NCBI RefSeq assembly: GCF_004363655.1
Contig: NZ_SNZH01000006.1
Span: forward strand, 124,001-188,000
Origin: Tahibacter aquaticus
GTDB taxonomy: Bacteria > Pseudomonadota > Gammaproteobacteria > Xanthomonadales > Rhodanobacteraceae
DNA length: 64,000 bases
Direction: 5' to 3'
The notes below the pieces were generated by a model. That model was not told the DNA's origin. It ran no database searches and saw only the letters and a program-made list of their open reading frames with translations. This document shows positions 50,642-58,601 of this stretch, piece after piece; position 1 is the first letter of the stretch, and each line of letters starts with the position of its first letter. Made by a program: the position numbers and the translations under genes.

Positions 50642-52606
50642 TCAATCCACCTCGACGTAAACATACTCATGCTGCTGATCCCGAATCGTCAGCGTCCGCT
50701 TGCCGTCACGCGTGTCCGCGAGCAGCTCCGGCGACCAGCCCGCCGCCACCGCGACGACGGTCGTGCTGCCGTCGGGATTGCGCCGCGACGCGAGTGGTGC
50801 GCGCCATGCGCCGAAGTCGAACGCGTGGCGGCCGTCGTCGAGCGTCGTCACCGCAATCGTGCCGAGTACCTCGTTGCGATAGCGTGGCGCGAGCGTCGCC
50901 ACCACGGCCGCATCGGCCGGCAGCGTCAGCGTGCGGCGCCTCGCCGCGAACGCGTTCTTCGCGGTTTCCGCCGCCGCCTCTACCGCGCTTTGCGCTTCCG
51001 GCTCGCCGTCGAACATGAGTTCGGCGACGCGCCGCGGCAGCGCGTCCATCAGCACGTTGCCGTTGTCGGCATTGGTCAGCACCACCACGCCGACACCGTG
51101 CTCGGGAAACCACGCCATGTTCGTGCGATAGCCGCGCAGACGGCCGCCGTGATACACCATCGGCGTACCCCACCGCGCGTCCACGTCGAGGCCCATGCCG
51201 TACCACGAGTGTTTGCCGGTACGCACCTGCTCGGCCTGCCGCGCCGCGAGTGCGCCCGCGGAAATGTAGCGCCGGCCGTTCGGCAGCATGCCCTGCGCCA
51301 GTTCCATCTGCACGTAGCGCAACAGGTCGTTCACATTGCTCCACGCGCCGCCGGCGGGACGCACGTTGCGGATCGGCGTGTTCTGCGCCATCGCGACCGG
51401 CGCGAGATTGCCGTCGACATCGAACGCATAAGGCCTTGCGTAGTTGCCGCGCGTCGCGCGATCAAAGTCGAGTGTCGTGCGCGTCATGCGCAACGGCTTG
51501 AACACGCGCGTCGCCATCACCCGGTCGTACGCCGCGCCGAGTTCCAGCGACGGATACGCCGAATGGCCGCCGACCAGGCCCGCGGCTGCCGCGATCGGAT
51601 TGGAGTATTGGTACATTTCTCCAAACTTGCTCGTCGGCGTCATGCGGCCGAGTATCTCGAGCGTCAGCGCCGGCGTCGCATCAGCCGGGCCGAGTATCCA
51701 CTCCAGATCGTGCCGCGGCAGGCCCGTGCACGCGCACAACAGATGCCGCACGAGTACCTTGTCGGCGGTCTCGGCATCGGCCAGCCGGAACGCCGGTAGC
51801 ACCTTGCGCACCGATGTATCCCAGGTCAGCACGCCTTCGTCGACGAGTTTGCCGAGCATCAGCGTCGTCAGCGACTTGGTGTTCGACGCGATGAGATACA
51901 GCGTGTCGGCGTCGACTTTCTGCGGCTTGCCGTGTTCACGCACGCCGAAGCCGCGCGCGAACACGACTTTGCCATTCTGCACCACACCGACCGAAACGCC
52001 GGGCACGTCGAGCGTCGTGCGCGCCTGTGCGACGAAGGCGTCGAGCGCTTCGAGACGCGCCGCATCAAGCGCGTGCGCGCGCCGGCCGGCGAAGGTTTCG
52101 CGCACATGGCCCTTCGGCAGCAGTTCGTCGAAGACGAGTGCGATCTGCGCCTCGCGCTTGCCGCTGACCGCGTGAGCGAGATCGGCGAGGCGAACCGACC
52201 AGCGTTCGCCGTACCGCATGACGCGCGCGCTGACGCTGCGACGCTCGTCGGGCGAGGTCGCGTAGGCAAATACGCGTTGCTCGCGCCAGCCGTCCTTGTC
52301 GCCGAGCGGTGTCGCCGTCGTGCGCTCGCGCTGCATGGCGGGATCGACCGCGCTCCACGCTTTCGCCGCCGCGTCTGATGCGTCTTTCGCGTCGACGTCG
52401 ATCAGCGCGATCCACGAGCCGGCTTCGGGTGCTTTGAGTACGACCGCATCGCCGCGCCGATGCTGCGACCAGCCGGCCGGCGCGACGAAGGTCGTGCCGG
52501 CGGCAGTGGCGCCTGACGTGTCGCGTTCCAGTCGCACGGGCTCGGCCGCGAGCGCGGGAAGGGTCGTGAACAGCAGGGCGATGAGCAGGCGTCGTGGCAT
52601 GAGCAT
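50642..52606 (-). CDS. Exported serine hydrolase of the beta-lactamase class C/esterase family
   Basis: A 654-residue secreted protein. Signal peptide MPRRLLIALLFTTLPALAAE precedes a ~170-residue domain of unknown type. The penicillin-binding-like serine hydrolase domain follows with SNTKSLTTLML (S-x-x-K), YQYSNPIAAAAG (Y-x-N) and YHGGRLRGY (H-G-G in place of K-T-G), then a ~110-residue C-terminal beta domain. Such proteins are usually esterases or D-aminopeptidases rather than true beta-lactamases; the substrate is unknown. ATGs at 52606 and 52600 are both in frame. Confidence 0.87.
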   Translation of the reverse strand: MLMPRRLLIALLFTTLPALAAEPVRLERDTSGATAAGTTFVAPAGWSQHRRGDAVVLKAPEAGSWIALIDVDAKDASDAAAKAWSAVDPAMQRERTTATPLGDKDGWREQRVFAYATSPDERRSVSARVMRYGERWSVRLADLAHAVSGKREAQIALVFDELLPKGHVRETFAGRRAHALDAARLEALDAFVAQARTTLDVPGVSVGVVQNGKVVFARGFGVREHGKPQKVDADTLYLIASNTKSLTTLMLGKLVDEGVLTWDTSVRKVLPAFRLADAETADKVLVRHLLCACTGLPRHDLEWILGPADATPALTLEILGRMTPTSKFGEMYQYSNPIAAAAGLVGGHSAYPSLELGAAYDRVMATRVFKPLRMTRTTLDFDRATRGNYARPYAFDVDGNLAPVAMAQNTPIRNVRPAGGAWSNVNDLLRYVQMELAQGMLPNGRRYISAGALAARQAEQVRTGKHSWYGMGLDVDARWGTPMVYHGGRLRGYRTNMAWFPEHGVGVVVLTNADNGNVLMDALPRRVAELMFDGEPEAQSAVEAAAETAKNAFAARRRTLTLPADAAVVATLAPRYRNEVLGTIAVTTLDDGRHAFDFGAWRAPLASRRNPDGSTTVVAVAAGWSPELLADTRDGKRTLTIRDQQHEYVYVEVD

Positions 52607-52721
52607 CTCTTGGCACAGTAGGACTCAGCACACTGACATCCGCGTGCGGCGCGGTAAAGCTGGTTGCCGCGAGATGTTGCCGCGCCGCGCCGGAATGTGG
52701 CGCGGCACGCGTCGCAGGTCT

Positions 52722-52980
52722 TCAGCTCACTATCGACATGTCAATCGAGAACGAAGCGTCCGGCGGGTTCTGATACCACCAGTCGGCCCACGCGTTGCCG
52801 AAATTGACCACCTTGTCGACAATGATGTGGTCGACGCGTATGCGGTTCGGCACCGAGATGTTCATCTCGTCGGTGATCACCGAGCTGGTTTTCCACACGC
52901 CGACCGCGGCCAACTGCAGCGAGATCGTCGGGAAGGTGTTCGTGTCGATCGCGACGTGAAAGACTTCTCGCTTCAAGGCA
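52722..52980 (-). pseudogene. Orphan 3' end of an unidentified gene
   Basis: On the minus strand the last ~80 codons before the stop at 52722 read like real protein: VFHVAIDTNTFPTISLQLAA, then VGVWKTSSVITDEMNISVPN and NAWADWWYQNPPDASFSIDM. Upstream of about 52980 the same frame dissolves into the antisense of the neighbouring protease relic. No start codon context or family is apparent. It is most likely the 3' end of a gene cut by a rearrangement. Confidence 0.4.
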
Positions 52981-52981
52981 C

Positions 52982-53540
52982 GCGAACGATCGCCAAGGCT
53001 TCGACCATTACCAGCAACACCGGTATCAACTGCGACCAGCACGTCGGTCATGACGGCAAGACATACCCGTACCTGCACAAGACGGCGAGCCAGCCGTATC
53101 GCAGCCCGATGGGCTATGAAGGACACTGCGAAAACTACATCGCGAGCGAGGTGAACTAGGATCTTGCGCAGTCGCCCGTGACCCGCTAGGGCGCCGCCGC
53201 CGGTTGGACCCAGATGGACAAGCTCTGGTACAAGAGCCTGACACTGTCCAATAGCGCCTATCGCCTCGTCTCCGGCAGCCAGTGCAACACGGCGGCGGTC
53301 GTCGATGGCAGCGGCTCGACCAACTGGTACACGATGTTCTTCGCCGCCGACGACAACGACGGCAATCTCGCCAACGGCACACCGAACGCCTGCCGTATCT
53401 GGGGCGCCTTCAGCGCCCACGACATCGCCTGCGGCACGCGCCCGACCTGTAATATTCGCGAGTGGTTCATGTATAGCTCGCCGTACGGGCTGGTGCCGCG
53501 CTGCCACACCGCGCTAGAAGTTTGCCGAAACCTATCCTGA
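52982..53540 (+). pseudogene. Protease-like gene remnant with two in-frame amber codons
   Basis: One plus-strand frame encodes TYPYLHKTASQPYRSPMGYE, GHCENYIASEVN, then TAG (53157), DLAQSPVTR, TAG (53187), and GAAAGWTQMDKLWYKSLTLS...STNWYTMFFAADDNDGNLAN and CRIWGAFSAHDIACG. This pattern recalls the C-terminal part of secreted metallopeptidase-like proteins of Xanthomonadales (from memory, moderate certainty). The first TAG probably replaces a Trp codon (TGG). The 5' part is missing; the frame begins next to an unrelated minus-strand remnant near 52980. Confidence 0.6.
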
Positions 53541-53541
53541 T

Positions 53542-54573
53542 CTACCCCGGGTTGGTCTGCGTACGTCGACGCCACATCCGATCGACGATCACCAGCACGA
53601 CCAACAGCGCAAACATTCCGATCCCTGCCTGCTCGGAAATCGGGATCACGCGGACCACATTGTTCAATACGGTATGCAGCACCACGGCCAGCAGTAGATT
53701 TCCACCGCTGCGGTTATAGAGCCATGTGAACAGGATGCCGAGAAACACGCAGACCCCGACCTTGGCGAACACTAAATGCTGGGGGCCGGGGAACTGGCCA
53801 TTGACGAACAGCGGATAGTGCCAGAGCCCCCACACGATCCCGAGCAGCACCGTGCTCAGCGCCGGGCTCATGCGTTTCTGCAGCTCGGGCAGCATCCAGC
53901 CGCGCCAACCCGCTTCCTCGCCGACCGCCACAACGAGCAGCGTGAAGAGGATCGACCGCAGCACGAACAAAATCCACACCGGCAGCGGCAGTCCGCCGGT
54001 GATCGATTCGATCGGCGAATCCGTCGCCGACGCGATCGCCAGGCCCAGCAACATCCAGCCCGGTGGTAGCAGCAGCGCAGCCAACCACCAGCGCAACGGC
54101 ACACGCCACTCCAGCAATGAAGACAGTTGCGATGATCGGCTGCCGGCAACCGTGGCTACGATGAACCCGGCCATTGTCGCTGCAATCAGCGCACTGACGA
54201 TGCCCACCGTCGACAGCCCCGGGGACTGGGCGACTGCGAACGTGTCGGCACTCACGCCGTCCCCCGTGAAAAGGATCGACACGTCGATCACCATGACGAC
54301 TGCAAACACCGCAGCGAAACGCATCCACCAAACCCGCCCGCCGATGGCAGCGCCCGTGCCACGCCAACGATCCATGATGATCGCGGCCAGTGCAGGCCCG
54401 AATGCCCAGCCGGTGACGATCTTGCCGAGCGCCCAGTCCGTTCCGGCCACCCATGGCACGCAAAACCACACCGTCCAGGTGATGGCAAAGGTAAGCGCGA
54501 CAAAGACGAGTACCGGATGACGCTCGGCCTGCGTGGCGAACAAGAACTGCTGGGCTGGCATGCTGGGGGTCAC
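53542..54573 (-). CDS. CPBP family intramembrane metalloprotease
   Basis: A 343-residue membrane protein with about eight hydrophobic segments. The CAAX/CPBP (ABI) active-site motifs are present: motif 1 GEEAGWRGWMLPELQKR with the paired glutamates, motif 2 GIVWGLWHYPLF with His, and a third motif with VVLHTVLNN. Members cut membrane or prenylated substrates or serve in bacteriocin self-immunity; its role is unknown. The start may be GTG 54573 (GGAA upstream) or ATG 54561. It is followed on the same strand by nothing; the AraC gene lies 80 bases upstream of it. Confidence 0.88.
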   Translation of the reverse strand: MTPSMPAQQFLFATQAERHPVLVFVALTFAITWTVWFCVPWVAGTDWALGKIVTGWAFGPALAAIIMDRWRGTGAAIGGRVWWMRFAAVFAVVMVIDVSILFTGDGVSADTFAVAQSPGLSTVGIVSALIAATMAGFIVATVAGSRSSQLSSLLEWRVPLRWWLAALLLPPGWMLLGLAIASATDSPIESITGGLPLPVWILFVLRSILFTLLVVAVGEEAGWRGWMLPELQKRMSPALSTVLLGIVWGLWHYPLFVNGQFPGPQHLVFAKVGVCVFLGILFTWLYNRSGGNLLLAVVLHTVLNNVVRVIPISEQAGIGMFALLVVLVIVDRMWRRRTQTNPG

Positions 54574-54653
54574 AATCGATCGTTCCTGATGGGAGACGAA
54601 ACTCTAGTTCCGGCCTGTAGCCCACGGATAGAACGATCGTGCGTGACCGCTGC

Positions 54654-55445
54654 TCAGGCCGGACCTGCCCATTTCCCGGGTGTCATCCCGAACGCATTGC
54701 GGAAATGACGGATGAAATGACTCTGGTCCGCAAATCGACACGCCACGGCGATATCGGCCGGCGCCTGGTTGGATGCCAGCATATTGCGCGCTTGCTCGAG
54801 CCTGCGCATGAGCAGGTAGCGATACGGACTGGTGCCGAACAAGGCCCGGAAATCGCGCGACAGCTTCCAGCGGTCGCGACCACTCACTTGCTCCAGACAA
54901 GCCAGGGTAACGTCCTTGTCCCAATGCGCGACCAGGAATTCGCGCGCCAGCTCAGCCGAGCAATAGTCCAATGGCTTGAGTTGTCGCCGTTGCGTCGAGA
55001 GCGCGTTCAGTGCAGTGGACAAGTCGTAGAGCGCGTCATCGAACTCCAGCTCGCCCAATGGCCGCTGATAGTCCGCTAGCAATACTCGCACCGCCCGAAT
55101 CAAGTGTGGATCGGTCGAAGTGCCCCCGGCAATGAAGGGAAGCTCGCGGCCGCCGAGCATCCGCTGGATGCGTCCGGGTTCAATGTGGATCCCTCGATAG
55201 CGAAAGCCGTCGCATGTACCCGGGCGGCCATCATGTCGCTCGTCCGGGTGGATCACTACCACGCCACCGGGCTGTGAATGGCGCTCGCTGCCTCGGTAGT
55301 CAAAGCTCTGCACCCCCTGGAGGGTCAATGCCACCGCGTAAGTATCGTGTCGATGCGGTGCGAACTGGCAACCGAGGAGATGCGCCTCCATGCGGTGCTG
55401 CCCACCCACTGCGTGCTGTAGCGACAGTGTTGCGTTGCCTGCCAT
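54654..55445 (-). CDS. AraC family transcriptional regulator
   Basis: A 263-residue regulator. The N-terminal cupin (AraC-binding) domain has FAPHRHDTYAVALTLQGVQS and GGVVVIHPDERHDGRPG. The C-terminal double helix-turn-helix is complete: VTLACLEQVSGRDRWKLSRD, FRALFGTSPYRYLLMRRLEQ, IAVACRFADQSHFIRHFRN and the closing FGMTPGKW. It probably senses a small molecule. It lies directly upstream of the CPBP protease gene on the same strand and may control it (inference). Confidence 0.9.
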   Translation of the reverse strand: MAGNATLSLQHAVGGQHRMEAHLLGCQFAPHRHDTYAVALTLQGVQSFDYRGSERHSQPGGVVVIHPDERHDGRPGTCDGFRYRGIHIEPGRIQRMLGGRELPFIAGGTSTDPHLIRAVRVLLADYQRPLGELEFDDALYDLSTALNALSTQRRQLKPLDYCSAELAREFLVAHWDKDVTLACLEQVSGRDRWKLSRDFRALFGTSPYRYLLMRRLEQARNMLASNQAPADIAVACRFADQSHFIRHFRNAFGMTPGKWAGPA

Positions 55446-55737
55446 CCGATCACGGACCTCCCGCCAGTTTGAACTCGATCACCGAGGAGGCCTTGTCGGA
55501 AAGCAGTCTGATGGTCTCCGCCGGTGTGACCGCTATCTGATTCCGGGGGTTCCGCCGACTCGCACTGAGTAAGATCGTATCCTCGGGAACGGACTCTCCA
55601 GCGGCAGCAGGAGCGAGGTCAGGCTGACTCCGCAGTGTGGTCCAGCGGCGACGGTATTCGTGGCATCGCGGGCTGATGGTCGAGATTTCTTGTCGTCGCC
55701 GATGGTCGTTTTCAGCGTATCGGCATGACGGCATGGC
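55446..55737. other. Intergenic region without a recognisable gene
   Basis: About 290 bases between the AraC gene and the metallophosphoesterase gene. An open minus-strand frame exists but lacks a plausible start and has no family resemblance. It should hold the AraC gene promoter, which I could not place. Confidence 0.4.
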
Positions 55738-56919
55738 TCACAGTGTCAGGCGGCGGCCGTCATCCAGCACTCGCCAGGCCTTTCCTCCCTCCAGCCACAG
55801 TCCTTCCGAACGCCGCAGCGGCAGCGTGTGGCGATGGTCGACAGGGTGTTTGACGTCGATGGCGAACACTTTGCCGTCAAACAGCGTCTTTACGCGCCAG
55901 TGCAGCGTGTGACCGACGACGACTGCCGTCGCACCGAACCGCGCCAAGGTTTTCTCCACCTGCGCCGGCGTCAGGTCGTCCTTGAAGTAGCCGCGATACC
56001 ACGACGGTCCGGTCTCGGGATTGACCAGGAAGTCCTCGCTGCTGGCCTGTTGCTTCGGATACCAGGCGCGGCGGTAGTTGTCGCGGACGAGGCGATTGAT
56101 GTCTTCCAGCGACCAGGGTTTGTCGGTCAGTGCCGGATGCAGGCCGCCATGCACGAACAAGATGCCGTTGATAACCTCGATCGTGTTCTTGCTGGCGAGC
56201 CAGTTGCCCAGGAAAGCATCATCGCCGAGCAGATCGAACGGCTGCCGGCCGAGAATCGCGGCGACGTTGAAGTACTTCTTATGGCTGGACAGGTAATTGC
56301 CCTGCAGATTCTTGATCTCGTGATTGCCCAGAATGTAGTGCACGCGTCCGTCGGCCTGCGCTGCTTCGTGTTCGAGCTTGTAGATCAGCCACAGGACCTG
56401 TGTCACCGAGGCGCCGCGATCAACGAAGTCGCCGAGCAGCACCAGATGGCCGTTGCCGAAGGTCCAGTTCAAGTTCGTGTCGATTACCCGGGAATTGATG
56501 AGGAAGTCACGGAAGGTTCTGAAATTGCCTTCGATGTCGGAGATCGCGAGGATAGGCCGGTCGCCGCGGTAGTGGATGGGTGGCGTGACGAACTGCGGCG
56601 TGGCCTGCACGGCGAAGCGGCTTTGGTCGACCGGGAAAACCACGTCCACCGCGAAAGGCTCGGCCAGTGCATGCCGTTTTTCTTCCACCTGGAAGCCCTT
56701 CTTGCCGTCGCCGCGCAGGGTTTGCGATACCCAGTGATCACCCTGCCGGAACACATGCGGACCTTCGTCGCCGGCTTTGTAGGCGGTTTCGATATGGCCG
56801 TAGTGGAAATCGGCGCCATGCCACAGGCCGAAGCCGGTGGCGATCACGGCCAATACCAGCGTTACGACGAGGAAATGCCCGACGAAAGTCGCCACGGTTT
56901 TCATGCTTGCTGTTCTCAT
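55738..56919 (-). CDS. Membrane-anchored metallophosphoesterase
   Basis: A 393-residue calcineurin-like phosphoesterase with an N-terminal membrane anchor (TFVGHFLVVTLVLAVIATGF). The metal-binding motifs appear in order: AISDIEGN (D-x-H position degenerate, D-x-E), VLLGDFVDRG (GDxxDRG), YILGNHEIKN (GNHE), FVHGGLHPAL and VVVGHTLHW (GHT). It resembles Ser/Thr phosphatase (Shewanella-type) phosphoesterases. The ATG at 56919 or the one at 56904 starts the protein; the longer frame upstream has no coding character. Confidence 0.85.
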   Translation of the reverse strand: MRTASMKTVATFVGHFLVVTLVLAVIATGFGLWHGADFHYGHIETAYKAGDEGPHVFRQGDHWVSQTLRGDGKKGFQVEEKRHALAEPFAVDVVFPVDQSRFAVQATPQFVTPPIHYRGDRPILAISDIEGNFRTFRDFLINSRVIDTNLNWTFGNGHLVLLGDFVDRGASVTQVLWLIYKLEHEAAQADGRVHYILGNHEIKNLQGNYLSSHKKYFNVAAILGRQPFDLLGDDAFLGNWLASKNTIEVINGILFVHGGLHPALTDKPWSLEDINRLVRDNYRRAWYPKQQASSEDFLVNPETGPSWYRGYFKDDLTPAQVEKTLARFGATAVVVGHTLHWRVKTLFDGKVFAIDVKHPVDHRHTLPLRRSEGLWLEGGKAWRVLDDGRRLTL

Positions 56920-57020
56920 TTCTGGCGCGAGCGAAGCCGGGCAGCCGCGCAGGCCGCCACGCACCGTTCGCAAGGGTTGGAAGCGAGCGGTGATTGGCCG
57001 CCCTCGGGAACGTGCTCCGG

Positions 57021-57587
57021 TCAGGTCAGCCCGCGTCGCAGCACCTGCAAAATCCGCATGACCCGGTGTGTCAGCACGGCACACCATGTGGAAACCAGCA
57101 GGGCGATTGGCACCAGCCAGTAGCCCAGTATTTCCTTCGCATCCTGGTAAGGCGATCCGGACCAGGTGATGGCAACGGAATGGCCACCGTTGATCGACCA
57201 GGCCCCGACCAGCGAGGGCTGCCACAGCTTCGCCACTGCCAGCAGCAGCAAGGCGATGGCGACGGAATACCCGAATGCGCCCATGGAGTAGTACAGGCCA
57301 CGCGTCACCGTCTGCGTGACGCGCTGGACGACGCGGAAGCCCGCCGGCGGAGGCGCGCCGGTGCGGATGTGGGCCACGTATTGTGCGGCCAGCATCTCCG
57401 GCAAGCCGAAGCCTTGCAGCAGCGCATCCACGTCGGGGACCTCGCCGCGTGCCTCGGTCTGCTCGATGACCTCGTGAATGTGGCTTTCGATCTCTCGAAT
57501 GACTTCCGCGGCGTCGGCCTTGTCCAGCTTTCGTAGGTGCAGGGCGAGTGCGTCCACATAGCGGCGAATCGGGTGATGCGAAGTCAT
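57021..57587 (-). CDS. HAAS/DUF1700-type membrane protein
   Basis: A 188-residue protein. The N-terminal ~80 residues form an alpha-helical HAAS-like domain (RYVDALALHLRKLDKADAAE, VIREIESHIHEVIEQTEARG, LLQGFGLPEMLAAQYV). Two or three membrane segments follow (SMGAFGYSVAIALLLLAVAK; GYWLVPIALLVSTWCAVL). Genes of this type sit directly after PadR regulators, as here: the ATG lies one base after the PadR stop. It probably works as a partner of, or target controlled by, the PadR protein. Confidence 0.82.
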   Translation of the reverse strand: MTSHHPIRRYVDALALHLRKLDKADAAEVIREIESHIHEVIEQTEARGEVPDVDALLQGFGLPEMLAAQYVAHIRTGAPPPAGFRVVQRVTQTVTRGLYYSMGAFGYSVAIALLLLAVAKLWQPSLVGAWSINGGHSVAITWSGSPYQDAKEILGYWLVPIALLVSTWCAVLTHRVMRILQVLRRGLT

Positions 57588-57588
57588 G

Positions 57589-57960
57589 TCAGTCTCCCCT
57601 GTTGATGTGTTCTGCGCTGGCCTTGGTGGCCAGCAGGGATTCGATGTCGGTGACCGACTGCCGCCACGCCCGCATGAGCGTGGAGAGTTTCTGCTTGCCC
57701 TTGGCGGTGAGCTCGTAGTATTTGCGCGGACGCTCCTCGCCTTCCTGCATCCAGTTAGCGTCCAGCAGCCCGTCACGCTTGAGACGGTCCAGCAGGGGAT
57801 ACAGCGTTCCTTCCGTGATGGCTGTGGTGGGAAATCGCTGAAGGTGGCGCAGCAGGGCCAGCCCGTAGACCGCCCCTCCCCGCAGACTGGCCAGGATCAC
57901 CAGCTCGAGCGCGCCCTTACGCAACTGGATTTGCCATTTTTCCTGTTCGTCTGGGGCCAT
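57589..57960 (-). CDS. PadR family transcriptional regulator
   Basis: A 123-residue winged-helix repressor. The family pattern is LRKGALELVILASLRGGAVY, GLALLRHLQRF, TEGTLYPLLDRLKRDGLLDA, then WMQEGEERPRKYYELTAKGK, followed by a C-terminal dimerisation helix. It is co-transcribed with the HAAS gene (one base between). A palindrome typical of PadR operators lies just upstream at 57979-57999, which suggests autorepression. Confidence 0.92.
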   Translation of the reverse strand: MAPDEQEKWQIQLRKGALELVILASLRGGAVYGLALLRHLQRFPTTAITEGTLYPLLDRLKRDGLLDANWMQEGEERPRKYYELTAKGKQKLSTLMRAWRQSVTDIESLLATKASAEHINRGD

Positions 57961-57978
57961 GGCTCTGTGTCATCCATA

Positions 57979-57999
57979 ATACCTTGCAATGCAAAGTAT
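57979..57999 (-). promoter_or_regulatory. Palindromic PadR operator
   Basis: The 21-base site ATACCTTGCAATGCAAAGTA (plus a final T) is a near-perfect inverted repeat with one mismatch per arm. It sits 19 bases before the PadR start codon and overlaps the likely -10 region. Similar TACTTTGCATTGCAAAGTA-type sites precede padR-HAAS operons. Confidence 0.65.
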
Positions 58000-58601
58000 G
58001 TTGGATGGCATGATATTGGATGTCAAGCCGCTAGCGCCCGATGGAGGCGTGTCCGTTCGATCACACCGTTCGCATGTAAGCGGACGGGCGCAAGCCGAGC
58101 GCTAATGCGCCCTTTTCGGGGTTTCGACCCAAGAGTCCGCTTTCAGGCCTATCGTGATCGATCGGGCGCTGGGCACGAATAGCCAAGTTTTTGGCGATTC
58201 TGCACGCCTAAAAGCAGATAGCAGTGCGGGAAAACTATAGTGGAATAGGCACCAAGTGGATTCTGTATCAATGCCGAAAACTTAAGGATCACGCCCTGGG
58301 CTGCAATAGTTGGCGATGCAGCGTTGTGCTTCGCGCTGTCCGCAACGGTGTGAGGGTTCTCCATATCCGTCTGTTGCTTCGCGCAGTCACCCGCCGTTGG
58401 GCTGGGTTGGCTGCACCTTGCGAGACTGTTGCCGCCTCGTGTTGCACCGAGCACGCGCAGTCTCCTGGCAAGGCCTCCCCGCGATCTGAGTCGTGGGCGC
58501 TGGCTGTATTGGATCGGAGGAACGGCCCATGGCTGGATCCAGCGCCGACGCACCATATACTCCTCGCGCGACGGCAGCGAGTCGCTTGTTTGCTGAATCG
58601 G
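58000..58601. other. Intergenic region without a gene
   Basis: About 600 bases between the PadR promoter and the 3' end of the VWA gene. No frame has convincing coding character on either strand, and no repeat or RNA gene is recognised. The nearby open frames are short and arginine/serine-rich, typical of non-coding GC-rich DNA. Confidence 0.4.

Noticed and set aside
53157-53189. Amber codon reassignment or pyrrolysine/suppressor use
   Set aside because: The gene also lacks its 5' half and sits at a rearrangement boundary; other genes in the window end normally in TAG.
55450-55734. 94-codon minus-strand ORF between the AraC and metallophosphoesterase genes
   Set aside because: No homology recognised, poor start context and Arg/Ser-rich composition.
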